51,818 nucleotides of DNA from Bacilli bacterium (GTDB taxonomy: Bacteria > Bacillota_I > Bacilli_A > RF39 > UBA660). The stretch covers positions 1-51,818 of the forward strand of contig JAFSEY010000007.1 of the NCBI GenBank assembly GCA_017435485.1, read 5' to 3'. The position numbers and the translations under genes are program-made. This document shows positions 7,976 to 16,360 of this stretch, piece after piece (the first letter of the stretch is position 1; each line of letters starts with the position of its first letter). The notes under the pieces were generated by a model. That model did not search any database. It was not told the DNA's origin and was given only the letters and a program-made list of their open reading frames with translations.

Positions 7976-9133
7976 TTAAATGCTGGCAATTGATTTTTTT
8001 ACTTGATTTATATTATTTTCAATAGCTACCCTTTGAACAACAAACAAGATTGCAACAATATTTATAGTAAAACTTCCTCCATAACTTAATAAAGGTAACG
8101 GTACCCCAGTTAATGGAATCAAAGCTAAAACTCCCAATAAGTTTACCAAAATATGGGCCAAAATATATAAAAAAGCTCCGTATGCTAAAATTGACCCTTG
8201 TAAATTACTCGCTTCTTTAGCGATTTTTAAAATTCTAAATAGCATAAAACCATATCCTAAAATAATCAAAATACCAACTACCAAGCCTAATTCTTCTACA
8301 ACGATAGGAAAAATAAAATCGGTATGACTTTCTGGTAAATATAAATATTTTTGCGTACTATTACCTAGTCCTACTCCAAGTAATCCACCATTATGAATAG
8401 CAATAAACCCATTACAAACCTGATATCCAGTGTCTTCCCGATATCTACTACAAGGTTTTTGAAACTGGAATCTTTGTAACTGGCGACTATTTAATATTTC
8501 ATTACCACTATATATCAAAGCAATAGCTAAAATAACTACCCCAACAATTAAATATTTTGCTACATTTACTACATTCTTTTTTATCATTGGAATACTAATA
8601 AATATTCCAAAAGCAATTCCTAATATTATTAAAGCACTTCCTAGATCCGGTTGCATCATAACTAACACAGCTATAATACCTACAACAGCTAATGGAATAA
8701 AATAAACTGGTAAAGATAATCCTTTTTTTCTTGCTAATCTTTCATAAAATACCGCCATAAAAATAATTATTATTGTTTTAGCAAATTCACTAGGTTGTAA
8801 ATTTATAGGTCCAAAACTATACCAACTAAGCGCATTATTAGTTAACTTTCCATAAGCAAAAAGTCCAATTAACGCAACTATAATCCCAATAACAAGGATA
8901 TGAGAAAAATATTTATACTTTTTCGTCGGAACATTTAAAATAACGAAAAATCCAGCAATAAAACTAATTATCAAAAAAATTGCTTGCCTAATAAAAAAAT
9001 GATATGGTGAAACGTGATATCTTAAAACAGTTGAAACACTTGAAGCACTAAATATCATAATTAATCCAAATATACTAAACATAAACATCATTAAAAGTAA
9101 TGGCTTATCACATCTAGAAAGCATCTTCTTCAT
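7976..9133 (-). CDS. ftsW: SEDS peptidoglycan glycosyltransferase, FtsW type
   Basis: A 385-residue polytopic membrane protein of the SEDS family, which polymerises lipid II into glycan strands. About ten hydrophobic segments are visible. Family motifs present: Phe-Ser-Ala-Ser-Ser near residue 29, Gln-Pro-Ser-Glu-Phe-Ala-Lys near 115, a Gly-Leu-Gly-Asn-Ser segment, Pro-Glu-Ser-His-Thr-Asp-Phe-Ile, and Gly-Val-Pro-Leu-Pro-Leu-Leu-Ser-Tyr-Gly-Gly-Ser near the C-terminus. The last motif favours FtsW or SpoVE over RodA, but the exact paralogue is not certain. ATG 9133 has AGGTGAG. It lies upstream of comEA. Confidence 0.88.
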   Translation of the reverse strand: MKKMLSRCDKPLLLMMFMFSIFGLIMIFSASSVSTVLRYHVSPYHFFIRQAIFLIISFIAGFFVILNVPTKKYKYFSHILVIGIIVALIGLFAYGKLTNNALSWYSFGPINLQPSEFAKTIIIIFMAVFYERLARKKGLSLPVYFIPLAVVGIIAVLVMMQPDLGSALIILGIAFGIFISIPMIKKNVVNVAKYLIVGVVILAIALIYSGNEILNSRQLQRFQFQKPCSRYREDTGYQVCNGFIAIHNGGLLGVGLGNSTQKYLYLPESHTDFIFPIVVEELGLVVGILIILGYGFMLFRILKIAKEASNLQGSILAYGAFLYILAHILVNLLGVLALIPLTGVPLPLLSYGGSFTINIVAILFVVQRVAIENNINQVKKSIASI

Positions 9134-9265
9134 ATTATCTCACCTATTATAAATCATATCATAGAATTGAAAATATTGAAACAATTTCAAAAAATTAGGT
9201 TTTTTTAATGTCAAAAACGCCTCTTGTTTAATAAATTATAGTAGATACATAAAGGAGGGTTAAAT

Positions 9266-9451
9266 ATGTATTATTATGGAAATAATGGCTACTATGGCGG
9301 AGGCTATGGTGGATACCAAGGACAATGCTGCCCAACTTATGCTGGATATACTAGTGGATATGGTATCGGAGCAGCTATTTGGATCGTATTATTCATCTTA
9401 TTAGTAATAATCATCGGAGCTGGATGGTCTTGGGGTTCAAATAACAACTAA
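9266..9451 (+). CDS. Small YjcZ-like membrane protein
   Basis: A 61-residue protein with a Tyr/Gly-rich N-terminal half containing a Cys-Cys pair, followed by one transmembrane helix of the type Ile-Val-Leu-Phe-Ile-Leu-Leu-Val-Ile-Ile. That helix resembles the YjcZ family of tiny Bacillus sporulation-associated proteins (established family, matched by eye). It has a strong AAAGGAGGG site seven or so bases before ATG and its own terminator, so it is a single-gene unit. Two shorter relatives occur at 41.3-41.5 kb. The function is unknown. Confidence 0.75.
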   Translation: MYYYGNNGYYGGGYGGYQGQCCPTYAGYTSGYGIGAAIWIVLFILLVIIIGAGWSWGSNNN

Positions 9452-9462
9452 TACTCTTAAAT

Positions 9463-9485
9463 AGGAAGTTATTCTTCCTTTTTTT
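9463..9485 (+). terminator. Terminator after the YjcZ-like gene
   Basis: AGGAAG and CTTCCT form the stem with loop TTATT, followed by T7. Confidence 0.8.
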
Positions 9486-9524
9486 ATATTTTTCTGATAC
9501 AATACCTGTTGTTGGAGGTAGTTT

Positions 9525-10076
9525 ATGAAGTTACCAAATATCAAAATATTAGATGAAAAAGATAAATTATTACGCGAAAAAAGTAAAGAAGTTACTTTTC
9601 CTTTATCAAATGAAGATAAAAAATTAATTCAAGATGCACTAACTTACTTAGAAATGAGTCAAATAGAAGAATATAATCAAAAATATAATTTAAGAGCTGG
9701 AATGGGACTTGCCTTTCCTCAATTAGGTAGTTTAAAAAGGATTTTTGTTATTGTAAATGAATATGACGAAGGAAAATTTGAAAAATATGTTGTTATAAAT
9801 CCAAAAATTATTAGCATGAGTGAAGAAAAAATTTTTGTCGGCGAAGGTGAAGGATGTCTAAGTGTTAATCGTGAAACTGAAGGTATCGTTCCAAGGCATG
9901 CCAGAATTACTGTTGAAGCATATGATGAAAATGGTGATTTATATACTTTTAGAGCTAGAGAAGAATTATCAGTAGCTTTTCAACACGAAATAGATCATTT
10001 AGACGGCATATTATTCATTGATAAAATAGACAAACAAAATCCATTTAAAGATCGCCAAACTATGCGAGAAATATAA
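9525..10076 (+). CDS. def: Peptide deformylase
   Basis: This enzyme removes the formyl group from the N-terminal methionine of new proteins. The 183 residues fit the longer type-2 enzymes of Gram-positives. Metal-binding motifs are intact: Glu-Gly-Cys-Leu-Ser (Cys ligand) and His-Glu-Ile-Asp-His (two His ligands and catalytic Glu). Motif 1, normally Gly-Leu-Ala-Ala-Pro-Gln, reads Gly-Leu-Ala-Phe-Pro-Gln here. That places a bulky side chain next to the active-site glutamine and could affect substrate or inhibitor binding. GGAGG lies before ATG 9525. It is convergent with the next gene. Confidence 0.93.
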   Translation: MKLPNIKILDEKDKLLREKSKEVTFPLSNEDKKLIQDALTYLEMSQIEEYNQKYNLRAGMGLAFPQLGSLKRIFVIVNEYDEGKFEKYVVINPKIISMSEEKIFVGEGEGCLSVNRETEGIVPRHARITVEAYDENGDLYTFRAREELSVAFQHEIDHLDGILFIDKIDKQNPFKDRQTMREI

Positions 10077-10079
10077 AAG

Positions 10080-10107
10080 GAGTTACAAAATTGTAACTCT
10101 TTTTTTA
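10080..10107. terminator. Terminator between def and the convergent unknown gene
   Basis: GAGTTAC and GTAACTC form a perfect 7-bp stem with a 6-base loop, followed by T8. The A-run upstream makes it usable on the other strand. Confidence 0.85.
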
Positions 10108-10109
10108 TG

Positions 10110-10997
10110 CTATTTTTTTCCAAAATTTGCTTTATTTTTTAAATTGGATAGACTTCTACTTAATTTTAACCCACCTTGTTTTGCTTGAGATTTAGTTTTA
10201 TTAAAAAATCTATCATAATCTACTTTATAAACACTTAATGTTTTCAAATCTAGAACTATTTCTATATTATTTTGAGACAAATATCCTACAATATCAAATA
10301 AATTTTCAGCTTTACATTCTTTTAATTCTTCCTTGTCTTTTAAACAATTAATTATCATTTGTTCGTATAAAGTAACATTTTTGGGAAGCTTTGGCATATT
10401 AATTTTCGGAGCATTTTCCATAGCTTGATCTATCGCATCTTTTGGATAATAACTGCTACCATCACCTGTAATTAAAATACATTTACCTTCAGAATCATAT
10501 ACCACATAATTATAATAACCGCGAGGAAGTTTTGAAGTTATAATTAAACAATCGGCTGCCTCTTCAACTATTACTTGACCATTATCAAGCATTATTGTAT
10601 TTTTAGTAATTATAAAATCATCTAACAACGCAGCAGCCTTTCCTAAATATTTTAAGTTATATCCCATAACTAAAACCTTACCAGTACTTTTTTCCACTAT
10701 TTTATAACCACATTCTGATGATTCAATATAATATTGTCCTTTTAAACCACCTATTAGCATCGGAATATTCTTAGGAATATAAAATTTTCTTTCCTCATTG
10801 ATTTCTGATGTGTCCATTGGACTCTTAAAAATTAAAACATCCTTTTTTATACCATTTTCTTCTAAAACATAAAACGGACTATATCTCGCAATTTTTTTCA
10901 TTTCATCTTGTATTAATAACGGATGTAATAACAACATGTGATTAATTTGAGATGGTTCCTTAAAAAGGATATCATAATTATCACAAATTTTTCTCAT
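10110..10997 (-). CDS. Conserved-looking protein of unknown function
   Basis: I do not recognise this 295-residue protein. There is no signal peptide or membrane helix. The middle (about residues 85-190) is rich in short beta-like segments with Gly-Gln-Tyr-Tyr-Ile-Glu and Gly-Asp-Gly-Ser-Ser-Tyr-Tyr turns. The C-terminal third looks helical and ends in a basic, Ser/Lys/Asn-rich tail (Ser-Gln-Ala-Lys-Gln-Gly-Gly). It has a clear sigma-A promoter and an AGGAGGT site, and is probably a single-gene unit after smc. It is likely cytoplasmic. No function is proposed. Confidence 0.75.
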   Translation of the reverse strand: MRKICDNYDILFKEPSQINHMLLLHPLLIQDEMKKIARYSPFYVLEENGIKKDVLIFKSPMDTSEINEERKFYIPKNIPMLIGGLKGQYYIESSECGYKIVEKSTGKVLVMGYNLKYLGKAAALLDDFIITKNTIMLDNGQVIVEEAADCLIITSKLPRGYYNYVVYDSEGKCILITGDGSSYYPKDAIDQAMENAPKINMPKLPKNVTLYEQMIINCLKDKEELKECKAENLFDIVGYLSQNNIEIVLDLKTLSVYKVDYDRFFNKTKSQAKQGGLKLSRSLSNLKNKANFGKK

Positions 10998-11021
10998 AAA
11001 GTACCTCCTGAATATATAAAT

Positions 11022-11050
11022 ATTATATTTAATTTAAATTAGAATATCAA
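11022..11050 (-). promoter_or_regulatory. Sigma-A promoter of the 10.1-kb unknown gene
   Basis: TTGATA, 17 bases, then TATAAT on the minus strand, about 25 bases before the start codon. Confidence 0.75.
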
Positions 11051-11066
11051 GATAGTAATCTAGTAT

Positions 11067-11089
11067 AAAAGAAAAAGAGCCTAAGCTCT
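11067..11089 (-). terminator. Terminator after smc
   Basis: On the minus strand AGAGC, TTAG, GCTCT, then TTTTTCTTTT. The stem overlaps the smc stop codon. Confidence 0.8.
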
Positions 11090-14024
11090 AATCTTCTAAT
11101 TTAACACTAACTATCTTACTTACTCCAGATTCTTGCATAGTAATTCCATATAACGCATCAGCATATTCCATAGTCTTTTTCTTATGGGTAATTAAAATAA
11201 ACTGACTCTTGTCTTTCTTGGCTTTTAAGTATTCCCCAAAAGTTGCTACATTAAGTTCATCTAATGCCGCTTCTACTTCATCAAAAATGCAGAACGGAAC
11301 CGTTTTAACATTTAAGATTGCAAATAATAAAGCTATCGCTGTTAAGGTTTTTTCTCCTCCACTTAATAATGCAATTGAGTTTAATTTTTTTCCAGGAGGT
11401 TCAGCAATAATATCAACTCCTGTAGTAAGCAAATCATCTGGATTAGTTAATTTTAAATAACCTTTTCCACCTTTAAATAACTTTTTAAATGTTTCATGAA
11501 ATTCATTATTAATTTTATCAAAACTTTCTTTAAACTTCTCAATCATAATTTCATCCATGTCACTTATCATTTGTAGTAAGCTTTCACATGAATTATCCAA
11601 ATCTTCTTTTTGAGCAGTTAAAAAATCATATCTTGTTTTTAATCTATCATACTCTTTAACTGCCCCCGTGTTTACCTCACCAAGATCAAATAAACTTTTA
11701 CGATAACTAACAATTTTTTTTCTAGCTTCTTCTACAGAAACATCTAAATAATATTCATCTAAAGCTCTTTCATAAGAAATATTGTAATTTTCACTAAGCG
11801 TATTTAAGTAATTTTCTAGTTTAACTTCAATTTTACCAATAGAAGACTCATTTTCATAAATATGTTTTTGAATCTCGTTATATTCACTTCTATTTTGTTT
11901 AGCTTCTAATTCTTGTTTACTAATTAAATCATTTAAGTCACTTCGTTTATTTTTAAAATCTGTTAAATCTTTTTCTAAAATCTTTTTATTAGTCTCAAGT
12001 TCATTACATTCATCAATTATTTTTAAAACTTCTTCATTAGTTTTATCAGCATTTAAACTAGTCATACCAACAATTTCATTTTGAATTAGTTTTAATTTTT
12101 CATTGTCACTCATATTTTTTTCTTTAATAATCGTTAACTTTTGATTAACCATCAAAATTTCTTGATTAAATCCATTAACCTTATTTTCTAATTCAATAAT
12201 ATTTTTCTCTAAATTATCTAAATCTAATTGATATTTTAAATAATTTTTTTCAATTTCTTCAGCTTGAGATTTTAAAGATTTAAGTTTTTGTTTATCGTAA
12301 TTTACTGAATCACTAGTTTTTAAACTTCCTCCGGTAACTGAACCACCACTATGCAATATTTCTCCATCTAAAGAAACTATACGATAACGATAATTTATTA
12401 TTTTACCAATTCTATTTAAAGCATCCAAATCACTTACAACGATAACATTTCCCAATTGATTTTCGATAATATTTATAAATTTATTATCATAAGAAACCAA
12501 ATTAGCTGCTACATCAATGAAGCCAGTTTCACCCTTAAGCATCATTAAAGTTTCATGATCTATGTAACGTGGTTTTATTACTGATAAAGGAAAGAATGTT
12601 GCTCTACCCTTACCAGCCGTTTTTAAATAAAATATTGCCGATTTTACAACCGCTTCATCTTCAGCTACAATAAAATTAGAACTTGCTCCTAAAGCCACAT
12701 CAATAGCATTTAAATACTCATCTTTAACATTAATTAATCTGCCAATTCGATCATAAATACCTGACATCTGACGATTTAAAACGGCTTTTACAGCCACCGG
12801 CACTTTATTATCTGCTGAAATAGCAAACTCTAACGCTTCAATTTCGTTTTTAATGGTCATATTCTTCTTATTTAAAACAACTAAATCATTATATAAATTG
12901 CTTTTATTTACTTTAGCTTTTAAATAATCATTTTGAACTACTTCTTTTTCTTTTTCATATTTTTGTTTTTCTTGTTCCAAATTATTTATTTCTTTATCAT
13001 CCAAAGAAATATGTTTTTTCAAATTTAATTCTTGTTCTTTTAACTCAATTAAACTATTTTCAACTTTTTCTTTTGAAACTTCATATTTTTGACGTTCTAA
13101 CATAACTTGCTTTTGACTTAATTTATCTGCTAACAAATTTGTTATTTTCAAATATTCATCGTTTAATCTATTAATTTCTTCTTCTATCTTTAAAGATTCA
13201 ACTTTTAATGTTTCAATTGTTGCAGCATCACTACTGGTAATTGTCCCTAATTTTAATAAATCATTCTCATAGATTTGAATATCTCTTTTTAAACTCAATT
13301 CTTGTTCTTTCAAATTACTAATTTCTTGGGCTGTTAAAGATATTTCTAAATTTTCTAAATTAGCTTTAGTTTCTAAGTATATTTTAGCAACCTTACTTTG
13401 TTTTTCTAAAGGTTCAATTGTTTGTTTTAATTCTTCAATTAATAAATTAACAGTATTAATATTATCTTTTGTTTTTTCCAATTTACGAAGACTTTCTTCT
13501 TTACGTTTCTTGTATTTTAAAACCCCAGCTGCAGCTTCAAAAATACTTCTTCTTCCCTCCGGCTTACTATTAATAATATCTTGCACGCTACCTTGAGAAA
13601 TGATGTTAAAAGAATCACTTCCTGCTCCTGAATCTAAAAATAAATTCGTAATATCTTTCAAACGAACTTTAACATTATTTAAATAATATTCATTTTCCCC
13701 CGTTTTATAAACTATTCTTTTGATTTCTACTTCTTCAAAATCACAATTTAAATAATGATCAGTATTATCAAATACTAAAGTAACCGATGCTCTTGTTAAT
13801 CCATCCCTTGTTTTACTTCCTGAAAATATTACATCAGTCATACTATCAGTAGCTCTTAGTTGTTTTACAGATTGTTCTCCTAAAACCCATTTAACGGCAT
13901 CTACAATATTACTTTTACCAGATCCATTAGGTCCAACTATGGCAGTAATATCTTTATCAAAATCGATAGTTAATTTATCAGCAAATGATTTAAACCCATA
14001 TGCTTTTATAGCCTTTAAGTACAT
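11088..14024 (-). CDS. smc: Chromosome segregation/condensation protein SMC
   Basis: SMC dimerises into an ATP-driven ring that extrudes DNA loops. Walker A (Gly-Pro-Asn-Gly-Ser-Gly-Lys-Ser-Asn) is at residues 32-40. The long coiled coil is interrupted by a hinge near residues 405-560 (Ser-Gly-Ile-Tyr-Asp-Arg-Ile-Gly). The C-terminal head has the signature Leu-Ser-Gly-Gly-Glu-Lys and Walker B with Phe-Asp-Glu-Val-Glu-Ala-Ala-Leu-Asp. At 978 residues it is about 200 shorter than Bacillus SMC, with the loss in the coiled-coil arms; both heads and the hinge are intact. It starts nine bases after rnc and is co-transcribed with it, the usual rnc-smc order. Confidence 0.95.
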   Translation of the reverse strand: MYLKAIKAYGFKSFADKLTIDFDKDITAIVGPNGSGKSNIVDAVKWVLGEQSVKQLRATDSMTDVIFSGSKTRDGLTRASVTLVFDNTDHYLNCDFEEVEIKRIVYKTGENEYYLNNVKVRLKDITNLFLDSGAGSDSFNIISQGSVQDIINSKPEGRRSIFEAAAGVLKYKKRKEESLRKLEKTKDNINTVNLLIEELKQTIEPLEKQSKVAKIYLETKANLENLEISLTAQEISNLKEQELSLKRDIQIYENDLLKLGTITSSDAATIETLKVESLKIEEEINRLNDEYLKITNLLADKLSQKQVMLERQKYEVSKEKVENSLIELKEQELNLKKHISLDDKEINNLEQEKQKYEKEKEVVQNDYLKAKVNKSNLYNDLVVLNKKNMTIKNEIEALEFAISADNKVPVAVKAVLNRQMSGIYDRIGRLINVKDEYLNAIDVALGASSNFIVAEDEAVVKSAIFYLKTAGKGRATFFPLSVIKPRYIDHETLMMLKGETGFIDVAANLVSYDNKFINIIENQLGNVIVVSDLDALNRIGKIINYRYRIVSLDGEILHSGGSVTGGSLKTSDSVNYDKQKLKSLKSQAEEIEKNYLKYQLDLDNLEKNIIELENKVNGFNQEILMVNQKLTIIKEKNMSDNEKLKLIQNEIVGMTSLNADKTNEEVLKIIDECNELETNKKILEKDLTDFKNKRSDLNDLISKQELEAKQNRSEYNEIQKHIYENESSIGKIEVKLENYLNTLSENYNISYERALDEYYLDVSVEEARKKIVSYRKSLFDLGEVNTGAVKEYDRLKTRYDFLTAQKEDLDNSCESLLQMISDMDEIMIEKFKESFDKINNEFHETFKKLFKGGKGYLKLTNPDDLLTTGVDIIAEPPGKKLNSIALLSGGEKTLTAIALLFAILNVKTVPFCIFDEVEAALDELNVATFGEYLKAKKDKSQFILITHKKKTMEYADALYGITMQESGVSKIVSVKLED

Positions 14025-14033
14025 CTTATCACC

Positions 14034-14684
14034 TTATTTTTTAACACATTTTTTAATAGCATCATATGCTGCTTTTTGTTCTGCTTCTTTTTTACTACGT
14101 CCTTGACCCACACCATAAACAATATTATCAATTTTCACTTCGATTACAAAGCTCTTTTTATGAGCGGGACCAGATTCACTAACTAATACATATTCTAATG
14201 ACTTACGATCAGTTTGAACCATTTCTTGTAATACTGATTTATAATCAGATAAAAACTCATGTTTACTTTCCACAAAAGGAATTACCACTTGATAAACATA
14301 TTTTTTGGCAACTTCAAAACCTTGATCAAGAAAAATTGCTCCCAAAACACTTTCAAAACAATCCGCAATAATCGTTTCATTTAAATCTTTAGCTTGACCG
14401 TTACCTAAAATGATTTCTTTGTCTATTCCAACCAATTTAGAATACTCAAACAAAGCATTTTCACAAACATAACTAGCTCTAATTTTACTCATTTCTCCTT
14501 CAGGTGCTTCTGTATTTAAATATAAATATTCACTCATTATAAGTTGTAATACGGCATCTCCTAAATATTCTAATCTTTCATAATTTTGGACATTATGTTC
14601 ATTTGAATAAGAACTATGCGTAAGAGCAGTCTTTAAAAGATTCTTATCCTGAATATATATTTCATATTTTTCTAAAAAGTTCAT
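14034..14684 (-). CDS. rnc: Ribonuclease III
   Basis: This double-strand-specific RNase processes rRNA and structured mRNAs. The 216 residues hold an N-terminal endonuclease domain with the signature Glu-Arg-Leu-Glu-Tyr-Leu-Gly-Asp-Ala-Val-Leu (about 38-48) and a second catalytic Glu in the Phe-Glu-Ser-Val-Leu-Gly-Ala-Ile-Phe segment. A C-terminal dsRNA-binding domain ends in Lys-Glu-Ala-Glu-Gln-Lys-Ala-Ala-Tyr. The start is ATG 14684 with GGGTGAT; the GTG nine bases upstream overlaps that site. It leads the rnc-smc operon from its own promoter. Confidence 0.95.
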   Translation of the reverse strand: MNFLEKYEIYIQDKNLLKTALTHSSYSNEHNVQNYERLEYLGDAVLQLIMSEYLYLNTEAPEGEMSKIRASYVCENALFEYSKLVGIDKEIILGNGQAKDLNETIIADCFESVLGAIFLDQGFEVAKKYVYQVVIPFVESKHEFLSDYKSVLQEMVQTDRKSLEYVLVSESGPAHKKSFVIEVKIDNIVYGVGQGRSKKEAEQKAAYDAIKKCVKK

Positions 14685-14716
14685 TTGTATCACCCTTTAT
14701 CAGTATTTATAAAAAT

Positions 14717-14745
14717 ATTATATCAATTTAAAAGATATTTTACAA
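14717..14745 (-). promoter_or_regulatory. Sigma-A promoter of rnc-smc
   Basis: TTGTAA, 17 bases, TATAAT on the minus strand, with an extended TGATATAAT. Its -35 box overlaps the -35 box of the divergent yidD promoter. Confidence 0.8.
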
Positions 14746-14767
14746 TTTAAAAGTTTTATAGTACAAT
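14739..14767 (+). promoter_or_regulatory. Sigma-A promoter of yidD and the lipoprotein gene
   Basis: TTTACA, 17 bases, TACAAT, 16 bases before the yidD start. The -35 box shares five bases with the rnc -35 box on the other strand. Confidence 0.75.
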
Positions 14768-14783
14768 TATCAAAGGTGAGACA

Positions 14784-15008
14784 ATGACATGGCTAATGAT
14801 TAAATTAATTAAACTATATCAAATTACACCATTAAAAAGTCATAGTAAATGTCGCTTTTATCCTACATGCTCTCATTATTTTATTGAAGCATTAAAAAAT
14901 TATGGTTTTTTTAAAGGCAGTTTCTTAGGGATAAAAAGAATATTAAAATGTCGCCCATTTGGAGATTTTGGTTATGACCCAGTACCTAATAAGAAGGAGA
15001 AAAATTAA
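14784..15008 (+). CDS. yidD: Membrane protein insertion efficiency factor YidD
   Basis: A 74-residue YidD-family protein. The hallmark [10 protein letters not shown] motif is at residues 23-32, followed by the Gly-x-x-x-Gly-x-x-Arg-Ile-Leu-Lys-Cys-Arg-Pro-Phe segment. In other bacteria YidD sits near the inner membrane and helps YidC insert proteins. AAAGGTGAG precedes the ATG. The stop codon is immediately followed by the ATG of the lipoprotein gene, so the two are translationally linked. Confidence 0.93.
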   Translation: MTWLMIKLIKLYQITPLKSHSKCRFYPTCSHYFIEALKNYGFFKGSFLGIKRILKCRPFGDFGYDPVPNKKEKN

Positions 15009-15881
15009 ATGAAAAAAATATTATTATTTTTGGGAATCTTATTTATAGGATTACTAACGACTGGTTGTTTTAATAATAAAGCTAGCAAAGGTAAAATATA
15101 TACTACAGTATATCCAATTACTTTTATCACAAATTATTTATATGATAGGGATGATATTAATTCAATTTACCCGTTAGATGCTGACACAGAAAACTATCGC
15201 CTGACAAAAAAACAAATTAAAGAATATGCCAATAGTGAAATATTTATTTATAACGGATTAACAAACGAACAAGAAATTGCTAAAGACTTTATAAATTATA
15301 ATAAAAGATTAGTAATCATTGATGCAAGTAACGGAATAAATTATCAGCATACATTAGAAGAAATATGGTTATCCCCAAACAACTTTTTAATGCTTGCTAA
15401 AAATATTAAACAATATTTAATCAAAAACACTGAAAATCAAGAAACAATTCGAACTATTGAAAGTAACTATAAAAAGTTGGAAGATGAAATATCAATAATG
15501 GATGCAGAACTAAGAAGTATTTCTAAGGAAGCTAAAGAAAATAGTAAATCCCAAACATTAGTTGTATCTAGTAATAAGTTTAAATATTTAGAAAATTATG
15601 GATTTGAAATAGTTTCATTAGACGAAACTGAAAATATATCAGAAAATAATTTAAATAATATTAAAAATAATTTTAAAAATGAAAAATATAAATATATTCT
15701 AATGCCTAAAGGAGAAGAAAACTCAGAACTGATAAATAATTTAATAAACGAATACAAAGCCGAAATTACTTATGTAAATATCATGCACACGCTTTCTAAA
15801 GATGATGAATCAAAAAATGAAAATTATTTAACATTAATGAATACATATATTGATAACATTAGAAGTATAATATTAAAGTAG
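15009..15881 (+). CDS. ZnuA-like lipoprotein lacking the metal-binding histidines
   Basis: A lipoprotein signal peptide ends in Leu-Thr-Thr-Gly-Cys (Cys 20). The rest (290 residues in all) follows the fold of the family-9 metal-binding ABC receptors (ZnuA/MntA): Thr-Val-Tyr-Pro-Ile-Thr-Phe near the start, an Ile-Trp-Leu-Ser-Pro segment, a central long helix, and a Leu-Glu-Asn-Tyr-Gly-Phe segment. The residues that bind Zn or Mn in the family are replaced: no His in the first loop (Tyr-Pro-Leu-Asp-Ala-Asp), Glu-Ile in place of Pro-His before Trp-Leu-Ser-Pro, and Ser-Asn in place of His before the Tyr-Leu helix. No permease or ATPase gene is adjacent. It may bind another ligand or act structurally. 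Confidence 0.72.
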   Translation: MKKILLFLGILFIGLLTTGCFNNKASKGKIYTTVYPITFITNYLYDRDDINSIYPLDADTENYRLTKKQIKEYANSEIFIYNGLTNEQEIAKDFINYNKRLVIIDASNGINYQHTLEEIWLSPNNFLMLAKNIKQYLIKNTENQETIRTIESNYKKLEDEISIMDAELRSISKEAKENSKSQTLVVSSNKFKYLENYGFEIVSLDETENISENNLNNIKNNFKNEKYKYILMPKGEENSELINNLINEYKAEITYVNIMHTLSKDDESKNENYLTLMNTYIDNIRSIILK

Positions 15882-15900
15882 TTTTGTTAAACTACTTTTT
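15876..15900 (+). terminator. Terminator after the yidD-lipoprotein operon
   Basis: AAGTAGTTT, loop TGTT, AAACTACTT, then TTT. The hairpin begins within the last codons. Confidence 0.8.
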
Positions 15901-15906
15901 AAATGC

Positions 15907-15935
15907 TTGACTTAATCAATCTATTATAGTAAAAT
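15907..15935 (+). promoter_or_regulatory. Promoter of tRNA-Ser
   Basis: TTGACT, 17 bases, TAAAAT, 14 bases before the mature tRNA 5' end. Confidence 0.75.
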
Positions 15936-15949
15936 GATTAAGTAGTCAC

Positions 15950-16040
15950 GGAGCAGTACTCAAGAGGCTGAAGAGGCGCCCCTGCTAAGGGTGTAGATCG
16001 GGCAACTGATGCGAGAGTTCAAATCTCTCCTGCTCCGCCA
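15950..16040 (+). tRNA. tRNA-Ser (GCU)
   Basis: A class II tRNA of 91 bases with a long variable arm. The acceptor stem is GGAGCAG/CTGCTCC, the anticodon stem CGCCC/GGGTG, the loop CTGCTAA gives anticodon GCT, and CCA is encoded. It has its own promoter and terminator. Confidence 0.95.
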
Positions 16041-16053
16041 TTAAAAAGAAAAT

Positions 16054-16076
16054 CCTTTCATTAGAAAGGTTTTTTT
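16054..16076 (+). terminator. Terminator after tRNA-Ser
   Basis: CCTTTC, ATTA, GAAAGG, then T7. Confidence 0.85.
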
Positions 16077-16098
16077 ATGTTAAAAATAAAATACACAA

Positions 16099-16122
16099 CA
16101 AAAAAACAAGCTTTCGCTTGTT
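16099..16122 (-). terminator. Terminator after the tRNA-Lys/Ile/Glu cluster
   Basis: On the minus strand AACAAGC, GAAA, GCTTGTT, then a T-run. The GAAA tetraloop is stable. It lies just beyond tRNA-Glu. Confidence 0.85.
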
Positions 16123-16132
16123 ATTTTCTAAT

Positions 16133-16209
16133 TGGTGACCCGTACGGGATTTGAACCCATGAATGCATGCGTGAAAGGCATGTGTGTTGAACCACTTCAC
16201 CAACGGGCC
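16133..16209 (-). tRNA. tRNA-Glu (UUC)
   Basis: Acceptor GGCCCGT/ACGGGTC, anticodon stem CATGC/GCATG with loop CTTTCAC (anticodon TTC), T-loop TTCAAAT, and an encoded CCA. It is the last gene of a three-tRNA transcript. Confidence 0.95.
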
Positions 16210-16219
16210 ATTTAATAAA

Positions 16220-16296
<77 letters not shown>

Positions 16297-16360
16297 ATTT
16301 GTAACGACCTATTACATTGTAACCTATTTAAGACCATAATGCAAGACTTTTTTAAATAAA

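Noticed and set aside
7925-7980. Terminator between ftsW and comEA
   Set aside because: The complementary segments pair poorly and the T-run is on the wrong side for a stable stem.
9160-9265. Sporulation-type promoter for the 61-residue YjcZ-like gene
   Set aside because: CATATCATA occurs too far upstream without an AC at the right distance, and the nearer candidate overlaps the ribosome binding site.
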